Assembly (NCBI GenBank): GCA_021802775.1
Contig: JAJZRJ010000005.1
Span: 1 to 64,000 of the forward strand
DNA: 64,000 bases
Direction of reading: 5' to 3'
From: Deltaproteobacteria bacterium
GTDB lineage: Bacteria > Desulfobacterota > Desulfobulbia > Desulfobulbales > Desulfurivibrionaceae
Shown: positions 9,366 through 18,162 of the stretch, one piece after another
Layout: each line of letters starts with the position of its first letter
How positions within the stretch are numbered: the stretch's first letter is position 1
The notes under the pieces: model-generated
Databases searched by the model: none
What the model was told of the DNA's origin: nothing
Seen by the model: the letters and a program-made list of their open reading frames with translations, nothing else
Translations under genes and position numbers: made by a program

Positions 9366-10424
9366 TCACGCCGCGCAGATGCCGTACGTGGGCAGCAGAT
9401 CATGCACCACATAGAAGCGGTGCGCCTGAATGGCATCATGGAAGAGCTTCCAGTTGCTTTGCAGGAAATCGTCCTTATAGGTGTGAACGGCCAGGTCAAA
9501 ACTGGTCCCGAGCGCCTGGTGTTTCCATGAGTCTTTACCCCTGGGGGCATAGGGCACTTGCGCAGGCCCGAAACCGAACGAACCGTCGGCAATGGCTTGC
9601 AGCCATCTCTGGTGCCTTTTCTCGCCATTCTCCTCTTGCACGGTCAGGAAAAGCTTCCTGACCGCGGCCTTGTCGTGGTCGGCCAGGCCCGACACGGCTG
9701 CATCCGCGTCCTTGGCCAGGTAACGCTGCATGGCCTTGCACAATTCATCCGCTGCTTCACAAAAATCATCCGTATTATTCCGTCTAATTTCCTTCCCGGA
9801 ACCATTGTCGTATTTCCAGGACAAAAAAGGCATATCGGGGAGGACATATGCCCTGCCATGGCCGAGAGGCGGCGCCGCATCGTCAATAATATCCAACTTG
9901 ATTTTGTCGCCGGGGGTGGAAAACACTCCGGAGTCCCCGGTTTCCACAGGGTTCTCCACCTCATTGACCTCATGAAGCACCCCGGCAAAACCTTGGTGCG
10001 CCCAGGTATCGGCGTAGACATGCATGGCAACGCCGAGACGGTGCAGACCATAGGGACGGTCCTGATTTTCGATGACATTCCTGACCATCTCCTCGGCAAT
10101 GGGGCTCCTCGGGGTGCAGATGATTTTTTCGACAAAATCTTCCGGGTCCTCCTGGTCCGGGCGCAGGCCGGCATTTCCCGGCAGGAAATGAAAAGGAACC
10201 CAGACCAAATGGTTGGCGAGCTCCTGGGCATTCCTGGGGTCGATCATCTTGTGGGCCGAAGAGATGCGGCTATAGAGGGCCTTGTTCTCAAAATAGACCG
10301 TGCCGCTGCTGCTGGCGTCATCCACATACTGGGCGGCATAGGCGACGATCTCCGCCTTTTCATGTTCAAAGCCCGCCAGGCGAGCGGCGACGTAGGTGAC
10401 GGCGTGATGGAAATCGATCTGCAT
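9366..10424 (-). CDS. DUF6765 family protein
   Basis: The 352-residue protein starts at an ATG behind AGGAGGGAGC. The frame is open further upstream, overlapping the activase gene, but that extension is low-complexity shadow sequence. The N-terminus, beginning MQIDFHHAVTY and followed by AYAAQYVDDA, and the internal HVYADTWAHQGF segment with many His and Asp residues agree with DUF6765, a family without known function. The His/Asp pattern could bind metal, which is inference. No signal peptide is visible. The gene lies directly behind the glycyl radical activase and may belong to its operon, with a gap of 46 bases. Confidence 0.7.
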   Translation of the reverse strand: MQIDFHHAVTYVAARLAGFEHEKAEIVAYAAQYVDDASSSGTVYFENKALYSRISSAHKMIDPRNAQELANHLVWVPFHFLPGNAGLRPDQEDPEDFVEKIICTPRSPIAEEMVRNVIENQDRPYGLHRLGVAMHVYADTWAHQGFAGVLHEVNEVENPVETGDSGVFSTPGDKIKLDIIDDAAPPLGHGRAYVLPDMPFLSWKYDNGSGKEIRRNNTDDFCEAADELCKAMQRYLAKDADAAVSGLADHDKAAVRKLFLTVQEENGEKRHQRWLQAIADGSFGFGPAQVPYAPRGKDSWKHQALGTSFDLAVHTYKDDFLQSNWKLFHDAIQAHRFYVVHDLLPTYGICAA

Positions 10425-10470
10425 GACTGCTCCCTCCTCTTTTTGTTGTCGATATCCCGAGGCGATCGCC

Positions 10471-11373
10471 TCAGCAACCAAGCAACTCCGCCTGATCGAA
10501 ATACCGTTGCCAGACGGAGAGTTCCTCCAGCCGCATGGGTTTCCCGGGCAGGCCATTGCCGCTCTTTCGCCCGATCTTCCCGGCCTTGGAAAGCCCCCAC
10601 GGGTGATACGGCAAAAGGGCGACGCGGCGGACCCCCATGCTGCGCAACAGCTCGGCCAGGGCGGCGATGTTGTTCTCCACGGCGGTGTAGCCGGGGACGA
10701 GGGGGATTCTCGCCACCACCCCTTCGGGCCGCGCCCGGAGCAAACGTCGCAGGTTGCCAATGATCGTCGCGTTGCCATGTCCCAGCCAGCGCTCATGTGC
10801 CGCGGGGTCGAACAACTTCAGGTCGAAAAAGATCAGGTCGAGCGAAGCCAGGGCCTGCTCGGCAAAGGCCTCCCAGGAAAAGAGGCCGCAGGTCTGGATG
10901 GCAGTGTGCAGGCCATGGCCCTTGAGGCTCCGCAGGAGTTGGCCGGCAAAGCCCAATTGCTGCGTGGGCTCTCCGCCGGACAGGGTAACGCCGCCGCCGG
11001 AAGTTTCGTAAAAGAGCCGGTCGCGGAGGATGAGTTCCGTGAGGCTCTCCACCGTGTGCCACTGCCCGGTCCGCTTGAGGGCCAAGGCCGGGCAGGGTGC
11101 CGCGCAAAGGCCGCAGCCGGAACAACGGCTCCGCAATATCCGCGCCGCGCCGCCCTGCACGGTGATCGCGCCTTCCGGGCAGGCGGCCACGCAATCGCCA
11201 CAGCCGAGGCAGCGTTCCGGGTAGAAGGCGACCTCCGGCTTGCCGGCGATGAATTCGGGGTTATGGCACCAGGGACAATGGAGCGGGCAGCCTTTAAAAA
11301 AGACCGTGGTTCTGATCCCCGGCCCGTCATGGACGGCATAGCGACCGATGTCCCCCACCAAGCCCCTGTTCAT
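10471..11373 (-). CDS. Glycyl radical enzyme activase (radical SAM, two extra 4Fe-4S clusters)
   Basis: The 300-residue protein carries the radical SAM motif CPLHCPWC near residues 30-37, then a ferredoxin-like insert with CLGCGDCVAACP and CSGCGLCAAPCP, and a GGVTLSGGEP segment for SAM binding. It would abstract the hydrogen from the glycine of the neighbouring enzyme. Its ATG overlaps the stop of that enzyme in an ATGA arrangement, so translation is coupled. The longer open frame reaching 11754 is antisense-type extension and was not used. The insert places it with activases of the non-PFL class, such as those for lyases and dehydratases. Confidence 0.93.
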   Translation of the reverse strand: MNRGLVGDIGRYAVHDGPGIRTTVFFKGCPLHCPWCHNPEFIAGKPEVAFYPERCLGCGDCVAACPEGAITVQGGAARILRSRCSGCGLCAAPCPALALKRTGQWHTVESLTELILRDRLFYETSGGGVTLSGGEPTQQLGFAGQLLRSLKGHGLHTAIQTCGLFSWEAFAEQALASLDLIFFDLKLFDPAAHERWLGHGNATIIGNLRRLLRARPEGVVARIPLVPGYTAVENNIAALAELLRSMGVRRVALLPYHPWGLSKAGKIGRKSGNGLPGKPMRLEELSVWQRYFDQAELLGC

Positions 11374-14330
11374 ATTCTCGGCATCATCAGTTGGAGCTGC
11401 TTGGCCATGGCGCCGAACCTGTACAGATAGTTGAGGTTTCCTTCGGTTTTTACGTCCTGGCGCAGCATGGAACCTAAAATGTCCTGCCGGGGCGAGAGAA
11501 TGAGGTTGAGCAGGGTACGGCCGTTGCGGAAGGTGACGGTGATATCCGCGTTGTCGATGAGCGCTTCCCTGACCTCCATCGTGCCGTCTTTGAAAATCGC
11601 CGCCATGGTGACCTCCCCATCCGCGCTCTTGAACAGATAACGGCCAGCGAATCCTTCGATATTCTTCCTGAAGGCCGGGTTGACGGCGAAGGTCAACTCC
11701 ATCAGGCGCAGCAGCAGCTGCAGGAACTCCTCCGCCACTTCCGACTTGAGGCACTTATCGAAATCCCTCCAGGGCCGGTTGGCGGGGGTGAACAGGAGCA
11801 GGCGGCTCAATGCCTTTCGCAACCAGTCCCCAATCGTCTGCCCGCCAGGTTCCGCTTTCTTCCCATCGGCAGGCAGGCCCGGAAACGGGACAGCCGCGCC
11901 GGTGGAGAGGGTGTACTGGCTGCGGCTGATCAACTCGTTCCGCATCATTTCATTGAGATCCTTGAAATAGGCGGAATAACCGGAGACGCGCACCATCAAC
12001 TCCGGGTACTTGTCCGGATGCGCCTTGGCATCCAGCAACATCGCGTAGGTCATCAGGTTGAATTGCACCTGCTGGCCGCCAGCCCGAAAATAGGCAGCAA
12101 CGGTCTGGGCAAAGCGATCCCGCATGGCCTCCTGGTCGGCCTCGGGGGTGTATTTCATGTTAAAGGCCCAGCAGCCCGGCACCTCCCTGCCGCCCAGGTC
12201 GGCAACCGCATTGAGGCAGGCCGTCAGTTCCGGCGCCGCCCCCGAAACGGGGGTGATGCCGCTGGCCAGGAGTTCGCCGCTTTTGCGGCCATGGGGCATG
12301 GCCCCGGCCAACGCGCCCAGCCCGGCGTGGTTGGTCATGGTCCAGTAGGCGGGCCGGTATCTGCCGCCGCGGTAGTTGGTATGGCCCTGATAGACTTCGA
12401 AGAGGTGGCGGATAAGGTTCTTGGCGTTTTTCCTGGCAACCGGGTGTTCCGTGCCGTATCGGGGGGTATGGTTTTTCAGGAAGAGGCGCATCTTCTCGCC
12501 GGCATCGCCGGCGAAATCGTTGTCCAGTGCCTCGCGCAGCCCGGCAAAGGAAAACTTCCCCTCCGTCCAGACCAGCTGCTCGATGGCGTTCAGGGAATCG
12601 ACGACATCGGCAAAGCCGATATGGGTCGCGCCCGAAGAATTGTACCGAGCGCCGCCGCGGATCAGGTCGGCACCCTTTTGCATCGGTCCCTCGAAGAGGG
12701 CGGAGAGCAGGGGCGAGGGCATCATCTCCTGATGAACGGCCCCGAAGTGCTCGTTGAGGTCGATGGCCTGGCCGATCAGCCAATCGAGCTGGGTCTTGAA
12801 AACCTCCCAAAACTGTTCGAAACTCTTAAGTTGCGCCGGTTCCGGCGTCCGCGGCCCGATCTGATGGTCGCCGCTGATCAGCCTCCTGCCGCCGTGCAGG
12901 GCCATTTCCAGGGGGGCGACCAAATTGAGGATGATGGAACTCGAGGCCGGATAATCCCGGCCGTTGCTCGCCAGCTCCACGCAGCCGATCACCGCGTAAT
13001 CGCGGGCATGCTCCAGCGCTTCGCCCTGGCCGACCAAGGCATCGATATTGACGGCATCATTGAAAAAGGCGGGGACCGCCCTGGTGTTGATGATCACCTC
13101 GGCAACCCGTTGGCTGTATGCCGGGGGATTCTTCTCGTAATGGTAACGGGCATTGACATTGGGGTCGCGAATCTGCAGCAACTCGGTGGCTCGCAGCATG
13201 ACATAGGTGAGATCGTTCACCGCATCCTCGCCCTGCGTGTCGACGCCGCCGAGGGTGATGGCCGGCACCGTGCCGGCGCCGCCGAACAGCTCTTCCGAGG
13301 CCTCCGGCACCATGGCGACATTGTCGGCCAGCTTCAGCCACAGGCAGCCCACCAGTTCGAGCGCCGCGGCCACCGTCAGCTGCCCGGCCTCGATGTCGCG
13401 CCGATAGTAGGGATAAAGGAGCTGGTCCAGCCGCCCCGGGCTCATGGCCATGTTGATGTTCTCGGCATGGATGCCCACCTGGCAGAGCCAGATGGCATTG
13501 ATCGCCTCCCGAAAGGTTCGCGCCGGCTGGGCCGGTACCCGGCGGCAGACGGCGGCCAGCTCAGCCAGTTCGTTTTTCCGGGTTGGGTCGCCTGCCCGGG
13601 CCGCCAGTCTCTCCGCCTCGGCGGCAAGGTTGGCGGCATACGCCTTGACCCCTTCCAGGGCGATCCCCATGGCCTGGTAAAAATCCGCCTTGCGCCGCTC
13701 CTCATCGCCGGCCGCCTGGCGGCATTCTTTCTCATGGCCGGCCGCCTCGGCGATAATGCCGTCAAGGCCTTTCTCCAGCATCGCGACATAGGACGGCACG
13801 CAGTGGGAGATACAGCCCGCCTTGCCGGCGATGAAAAAGACCAGGCTTTCGAAAAGATTCAGGCCGGTGGGATCGCTGATCCGCTTACGTGCCTGTTCGA
13901 GAACATTCCTCTCCATCCAGAATGGAAAGATATCAAAATTGAGTTCGCGGGCATCTTCCAGGGAAAGTTTTTGAGGATTCTTCTTGCGCTCGCTGACCGT
14001 CAGCAGCTCCGGCCAGAGGGTCAGGGCAAAATATTCGGGAAAGAGCGGGGCCCCAAGCTCCTTGCTGGTCGTCGATCCGGCCAACAGATTGCGATCATGG
14101 AAGCAGGCGCTCTTCCGTTCGAGGAAATAACGCACTTTTTTGGCCTGCCGCACCTCCGGGGTGTCGGTCGCCTGGTCAACATCCTTGAGATACCTGGTTA
14201 CATGCCTGGCCCGTTCGATGCAGATCGCGGGCCGGCGGGCAAACGACAACTCCCGCAACTCCCTCAGCCTTGGCAGGCTTTCAAGGGTATGTTCCCGAAG
14301 CGCGATATCCGGCAAGGTTATCCGTGCCAT
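11370..14330 (-). CDS. Glycyl radical enzyme with C-terminal SCP2-like domain
   Basis: The 986-residue enzyme starts at an ATG behind AGGAGGG. Residues about 1-800 are a pyruvate formate-lyase-type barrel. The thiyl radical cysteine is C450 in the GCVE motif used by C-C, C-N or C-O cleaving family members rather than PFL itself. The glycyl radical residue is G784 in RVSGYSAYF. Known family members end soon after this loop, but here about 185 residues follow. Residues about 855-986 look like an SCP2/sterol-carrier domain, with alternating GEVTMAAIFKDG and ADITVTF strands and a closing DVKTEGNLNYLYRF helix. The substrate cannot be assigned. The extension suggests a hydrophobic ligand or lipid-linked substrate. 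Confidence 0.9.
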   Translation of the reverse strand: MARITLPDIALREHTLESLPRLRELRELSFARRPAICIERARHVTRYLKDVDQATDTPEVRQAKKVRYFLERKSACFHDRNLLAGSTTSKELGAPLFPEYFALTLWPELLTVSERKKNPQKLSLEDARELNFDIFPFWMERNVLEQARKRISDPTGLNLFESLVFFIAGKAGCISHCVPSYVAMLEKGLDGIIAEAAGHEKECRQAAGDEERRKADFYQAMGIALEGVKAYAANLAAEAERLAARAGDPTRKNELAELAAVCRRVPAQPARTFREAINAIWLCQVGIHAENINMAMSPGRLDQLLYPYYRRDIEAGQLTVAAALELVGCLWLKLADNVAMVPEASEELFGGAGTVPAITLGGVDTQGEDAVNDLTYVMLRATELLQIRDPNVNARYHYEKNPPAYSQRVAEVIINTRAVPAFFNDAVNIDALVGQGEALEHARDYAVIGCVELASNGRDYPASSSIILNLVAPLEMALHGGRRLISGDHQIGPRTPEPAQLKSFEQFWEVFKTQLDWLIGQAIDLNEHFGAVHQEMMPSPLLSALFEGPMQKGADLIRGGARYNSSGATHIGFADVVDSLNAIEQLVWTEGKFSFAGLREALDNDFAGDAGEKMRLFLKNHTPRYGTEHPVARKNAKNLIRHLFEVYQGHTNYRGGRYRPAYWTMTNHAGLGALAGAMPHGRKSGELLASGITPVSGAAPELTACLNAVADLGGREVPGCWAFNMKYTPEADQEAMRDRFAQTVAAYFRAGGQQVQFNLMTYAMLLDAKAHPDKYPELMVRVSGYSAYFKDLNEMMRNELISRSQYTLSTGAAVPFPGLPADGKKAEPGGQTIGDWLRKALSRLLLFTPANRPWRDFDKCLKSEVAEEFLQLLLRLMELTFAVNPAFRKNIEGFAGRYLFKSADGEVTMAAIFKDGTMEVREALIDNADITVTFRNGRTLLNLILSPRQDILGSMLRQDVKTEGNLNYLYRFGAMAKQLQLMMPRI

Positions 14331-14520
14331 CTTGCCCTCCTTTTTGGTTCCAATAGGTAGATGTTTTGGAGAAGCGGCGTTTGTCGTCAAAAACGAAAAA
14401 CAGAAGAGCGGTGACAACAACATCGCTTTCCCAGGGCTACCCCAAAATACGGGCTACCTCAAGCCTATCACCCACATGGACCTGCTGCAACTTTTTTCAA
14501 CAGCGGTGCCGCTCCAGCTT
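14331..14520. other. Upstream region of the glycyl radical enzyme gene
   Basis: No gene is visible. I searched by eye for a sigma54 -24/-12 pair or a good sigma70 promoter facing the enzyme and found none that was convincing. A CAACTTTTTTCAAC run near 14487 resembles half of the dispersed hairpin repeat. Confidence 0.4.
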
Positions 14521-14714
14521 TTATTCGAGTACACTGGCCCCGGCGTAACCGTGAGGGGGTGCTCACGTCCCCACCACGCCATCCCGGCTCGCAGGAGACT
14601 GCCCGCGGTTGGGGCAAACGAGCCTGATGCCCACCCCACCTCTGCGGTCTCGCGGGAATGCACATGAAAGCCGCGCCGGCAGCCACAAGTGGTGCAAACC
14701 CCGAACTCCGCCAT
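14521..14714 (-). pseudogene. Decayed copy of small zinc-ribbon protein gene
   Basis: Read on the minus strand, the first 30 residues (MAEFGVCTTCGCRRGFHVHS and on) and the last dozen (PLTVTPGPVY) match the intact protein at 16942-17142 in one frame. The middle shifts frame: the second CPNCG motif appears only in another frame as CPNRG, with one cysteine lost. At least one small deletion near the region coding for the RETAE segment and a later compensating change explain this. The gene is therefore not functional. Confidence 0.75.
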
Positions 14715-14962
14715 ACCGTCCTCCTCACGCAAAACCATCGCGAATCAGCGCCTCAATCTGTCCGCCTCGCGGCCACGCCGCCTTGACCGGCTGCCGATGG
14801 CAACAAATATGGCGAAGTCGTCAGCGTCCGTGTGTTGCGCCCCACAAGCTCTTTGCCGATGAAACGTTGACCATCCCGGTCTTGCGCCAGGAAAAAACGC
14901 CTCGGACATTATTTGAGGAAAAAGGAGCGGTTTTGTGTATAGTGCTTTTTTAATTTTATGCC
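14715..14962. other. Intergenic stretch ahead of the sulfatase gene
   Basis: No supported gene lies here. A short minus-strand frame ending near 14723 (reading QIEALIRDGFA before a stop) could be the tail of a lost gene. An AAGGAG run lies about 40 bases before the chosen sulfatase start, too far to act as its ribosome-binding site. Confidence 0.35.
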
Positions 14963-16774
14963 GTGCCGTTGATCGGTAACTTTCCCTTGTCCATGAACAG
15001 ACCGTCTCTCCGCATAGTTCATTCCTTGGCGCCTCTGCTGTTGAATCGCTACGCCGCTTTTTTCTGCTTTCTTGCCGGCTACACGATCATCATGGAGCAG
15101 CTCGGCGGGTTTCCCTCGCTGCTGCCGGCCTGGCGATTTGAGATCCCTCTGCTTTTCTACCTCTATTTTTTCGGCAACACGATCACCAGAAAATCGCGCT
15201 GGCAGGCGTTGATCGTCGCGGTGCCCATCGTGTTCGCTTACGCTATTTTCGATCTCTACCGCATCCAGCTCGGCCGGATGCCGCGCATCATCGAAATCGC
15301 GGAGCTGCCGGAACTGTTCGCCGTCATGCCGATCTGGCTCAGACTGGTGTTCGTCCTGTTCTATGGGCTTCCCCCCCTCGTCTTTCTCTGGAACGTGCGC
15401 TGGAACGCTGTCATGCCGATAGCCCTGGGGCTCCTGCCGCTCCTCGGTCTTTATGCGGCGGTGGAACGGTATCCCGCGGCATTCATGGCGACCTTTGAAA
15501 AAACCCAGGGAGAGATCGTCACCTATTCCGATGTAATGAGCGCCGCCAACAACGGTCGGATCGGCATGGCCCTTTACAGCGAGGCCGAGCGCCTAAACAT
15601 GCTGGAGAAGACCGCCCACTATCGGGACAATCCCTTCTATCTCCTGGACAAGGACAGGGTGGTCGCGAGGGTCAAGAAGCAGCGGAACAAGCGGAACGTG
15701 CACCTCATCGTGCTCGAAAGTTTTCTCGATCCGGAACTGCTTCTTGCCGCCAGGTACTCGCGCAAGCCCGCCCATCCCGACTTTGAGGAGATATTCAGGC
15801 ACAAGGGCGGCCTGTCCCACTCCCCGGTTTTCGGGGGTGGCACCGGACAGGCCGAGTTTGAACTGCTCTGCGGCGTGCCTGCCATGCGGGAACTCTCCGG
15901 CGTCGAGTTCAATGTCTTCACCGGCGCCAAAACCGCTTGCCTGCCAAGTCTTCTCGGCGAAGCCGGTTATCATACTATGGCCACCAACGGCTACCGGCCC
16001 GATTTTTTCAATTCCACCAATGCCTACGAAGGAATCGGCTTTGAAAATGCCTATTATCCCAGTGAATACGCCCCATCCAGGGAGTCCTATTTTTTCAGGG
16101 GAGAGGTCAGCGGCGAGGATTACATGTTCGATGGGGACCTGTTACGCCAGAATCTGAAATTCGTCACCCAGTGGCTCAAGGAGCATCCCCATACCCCCAT
16201 GTTCAACTATGTGTTGACCATGTATGGCCATACCCCCAACGACATCAATACGGAAAAACGTCCGAAAATCATAGAGGTTGCGGGTGGCCCCGAGGATGAA
16301 CAGCTGGAGCGCGCGGTCAACCAGTACTATTACCGCACCCAGGCCATTGCCGCCTTTGTGAAGGAACTGGTGCGCATCGACCCGAAAAGCCTGATCATCC
16401 TGGTGAGCGACCACCTGCCGCCACTGGTGTACGGACCGAATACCTACCGGGACTATGACTATCTCGGGAAGAGAGAAGAGTACCTCTATCTGAACCGGAT
16501 CTTTTTTGTGGAAAACGGGCGCAGCGTGGAATACAACACCATCCACCACTACGAGGTGCCCCGCATCATCCTCAACTATGTCACCCGTTCATCCAAAAGA
16601 CGTCTTGGCACCTTTGACTCCGCCGCCTACCACAAGGCCTACATGACCATAATGGCCCAGGCCATGAATATCAAAAAACTTCTGCCCGCTTCAAGCCCTG
16701 CGCCGGCCACCGGGGAGGCCCCTGCCGGGGCGGAGAAAAGCGAGAATACCCCGGCGCCCCCTCTCCCCCTCTGA
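14963..16774 (+). CDS. Membrane sulfatase / LTA-synthase-like phosphotransferase
   Basis: The 603-residue protein has four to five N-terminal membrane helices (about residues 25-190) and an extracytoplasmic sulfatase-fold domain (about 240-560). It keeps an ESF strand, a GGGTGQAEFE loop corresponding to the catalytic threonine loop of LtaS, and a late SDHLPPL metal motif. Such enzymes move phosphoglycerol or phosphoethanolamine groups onto lipids or glycans in the periplasm; the donor and acceptor here are unknown. The tail is rich in Ala and Pro. The start is uncertain: GTG at 14963 or ATG at 14993, neither with a strong Shine-Dalgarno. It is flanked by the two zinc-ribbon copies. Confidence 0.85.
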   Translation: MPLIGNFPLSMNRPSLRIVHSLAPLLLNRYAAFFCFLAGYTIIMEQLGGFPSLLPAWRFEIPLLFYLYFFGNTITRKSRWQALIVAVPIVFAYAIFDLYRIQLGRMPRIIEIAELPELFAVMPIWLRLVFVLFYGLPPLVFLWNVRWNAVMPIALGLLPLLGLYAAVERYPAAFMATFEKTQGEIVTYSDVMSAANNGRIGMALYSEAERLNMLEKTAHYRDNPFYLLDKDRVVARVKKQRNKRNVHLIVLESFLDPELLLAARYSRKPAHPDFEEIFRHKGGLSHSPVFGGGTGQAEFELLCGVPAMRELSGVEFNVFTGAKTACLPSLLGEAGYHTMATNGYRPDFFNSTNAYEGIGFENAYYPSEYAPSRESYFFRGEVSGEDYMFDGDLLRQNLKFVTQWLKEHPHTPMFNYVLTMYGHTPNDINTEKRPKIIEVAGGPEDEQLERAVNQYYYRTQAIAAFVKELVRIDPKSLIILVSDHLPPLVYGPNTYRDYDYLGKREEYLYLNRIFFVENGRSVEYNTIHHYEVPRIILNYVTRSSKRRLGTFDSAAYHKAYMTIMAQAMNIKKLLPASSPAPATGEAPAGAEKSENTPAPPLPL

Positions 16775-16941
16775 GCTGCAAGTCGCCGCTCCTTCCCCTC
16801 CGGCCCAGGGATCGTTTTCCCGCACCGGTCAGGGATTGCATCTCCCGCCTCCACGCATCCCGCACGCCTCTCGCCAGGGTGGTCTTGCCGGAAAGCCTTT
16901 TCCGTTCCTCGGTGAACCGGCAAGCAGAGCCCGGAGCCACT

Positions 16942-17142
16942 CTAACCCTTGTCCGGATAAACCGGCCCCGGCGTAACGGTGAGCGGGGTGGTGACATCCC
17001 CCTCACGCCAGCCCAGCTCGTAGGATTGCCCGCAGTTAGGGCAAATTAGCCCGATAACCACCCCGCTGTCCGCGGTCTCGCGGAAGTGCACATGAAAGCC
17101 GCGCCGGTAGCCGCAGGTGGTGCAGATTCGGAATTCCGCCAT
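16942..17142 (-). CDS. Small zinc-ribbon protein
   Basis: The 66-residue product has two knuckles, CTTCG near residue 7 and CPNCG near residue 34, spaced as in a zinc ribbon. The start sits behind GGAGG. A degenerate copy of the whole gene lies at 14521-14714 on the same strand, on the other side of the sulfatase gene. It is divergent from the uracil-DNA glycosylase gene. I do not recognise a named family, and nucleic acid binding is only a guess. Confidence 0.65.
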   Translation of the reverse strand: MAEFRICTTCGYRRGFHVHFRETADSGVVIGLICPNCGQSYELGWREGDVTTPLTVTPGPVYPDKG

Positions 17143-17231
17143 AATGTCTCCTCCTTACCAAGGAAAAAGGGCCACGCGCCAAAACCAGTGTAGACCAATC
17201 GGTCCCCATAGGCAACCAGGCGGATTGCACC

Positions 17232-17260
17232 TTGGTTTTCGCTACCGACCGGGGTATAAA
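17232..17260 (+). promoter_or_regulatory. Candidate promoter of uracil-DNA glycosylase gene, possibly leaderless
   Basis: TTGGTT (17232-17237) and TATAAA (17255-17260) are separated by 17 bases. The expected transcription start falls at or within a base or two of the ATG at 17267. There is no Shine-Dalgarno between them. If the promoter is real, the mRNA would be leaderless. Confidence 0.45.
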
Positions 17261-17266
17261 ACAGAG

Positions 17267-18061
17267 ATGGAACACGAGAAACCAACGATCCCGCCCGACC
17301 CGATGGCGCTGGCCGAACTGGCCCGCGACGCGCGGAATCTGCTGGCCTTCCAGCAGGCCATGGGCATCGACAGCTATCCGGCCACCCCGGAACTCAGGCG
17401 CTTTCTCCATCCCGACCCACCAACTGCCCCCAAAACGCAAACGCCGGCAGCAACCGAGAGCGGACGACCGCGTCGCGCCTCCACCACGCCACCTGCCAGC
17501 GCCATCAGCCTGGCCGATATCCGCGAGGAACTGGGCGAGTGCCGCCGCTGTGGCCGGCATGAGGGAAGGAAAAAGATTGTCTTCGGCGAGGGGGAGGTCG
17601 GGGCGAAGCTCTTTATAGTGGGCGAGCTGCCGGCCGGAGAGGATGACGCTGCCGGGCTGCCCTTCCAGGGCGAGGCAGGCAAGTTACTCATGAAAATGGT
17701 CGGCGCCATTGGCTTGAGCCGGGCGGACCTCTATCTGGCCACCCTGGTCAAGTGCCACCCGGCGGATGGCCATGAACCGCGGCCCGAAGAAATCGCCCTC
17801 TGCCACCCCTTTCTGCTTCAGCAAATCAACGCGGTGCGGCCCAAGATCATCTGCGCCATGGGCGGCCTCGCGGCCCAGGCTCTGCTGCACAGCAAGAAAA
17901 ACCTTCTGCAACTGCGCGGCGCCTGGCACAGCTGCCAGCAGATCCCGTTGATGCCCACCTTCTCGCCGGCCTTTCTTCTCCGCAATCCGGAGATGAAAAA
18001 GGCCGCCTGGGTCGATCTCCAGCTTATCCAGAAGCGGCTGGCTACCGCGGTGCTTCGCTAA
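17267..18061 (+). CDS. Uracil-DNA glycosylase, Fe-S family (family 4/5-like)
   Basis: The 264-residue enzyme removes uracil from DNA. The catalytic part starts near residue 85. A CRRC pair and later cysteines in the VKCHP and LCHPF segments are the expected 4Fe-4S ligands. Motif A reads GELPAGEDDAAGLPFQG, a variant of the usual GEGPG or GEAPG opening. The first 75 residues are a Pro/Thr/Ala-rich linker. The ATG at 17267 is chosen because the longer open frame (from 17117) overlaps the divergent zinc-ribbon gene. Confidence 0.88.
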   Translation: MEHEKPTIPPDPMALAELARDARNLLAFQQAMGIDSYPATPELRRFLHPDPPTAPKTQTPAATESGRPRRASTTPPASAISLADIREELGECRRCGRHEGRKKIVFGEGEVGAKLFIVGELPAGEDDAAGLPFQGEAGKLLMKMVGAIGLSRADLYLATLVKCHPADGHEPRPEEIALCHPFLLQQINAVRPKIICAMGGLAAQALLHSKKNLLQLRGAWHSCQQIPLMPTFSPAFLLRNPEMKKAAWVDLQLIQKRLATAVLR

Positions 18062-18065
18062 ACAA

Positions 18066-18136
18066 GTCGCGGCTGAAGCCGCTCCTGCCACAACCTTGCC
18101 CGCGGCTCGCACCCGCAGGAGCGGGTTTATCCGCGA
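18066..18136. repeat. Inverted REP-like pair
   Basis: Two about 22-base units face each other: 18066-18088, and 18115-18136 as the inverse. Both share GCAGGAGCGG at the outer or inner end and CCGCGA at the other, with a small dyad inside each. The pair lies between the convergent uracil-DNA glycosylase and epmA genes. The unit resembles the REP sequences known from pseudomonads, which often occur as such inverted pairs (REPINs). No other copy is visible in this window. Confidence 0.6.
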
Positions 18137-18162
18137 TCCTCGGCCCTCGGCATTCTCTTTAT

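Noticed and set aside
12018-14360. 780-codon plus-strand open frame
   Set aside because: It is fully antisense to the glycyl radical enzyme gene; long antisense frames are expected in GC-rich DNA.
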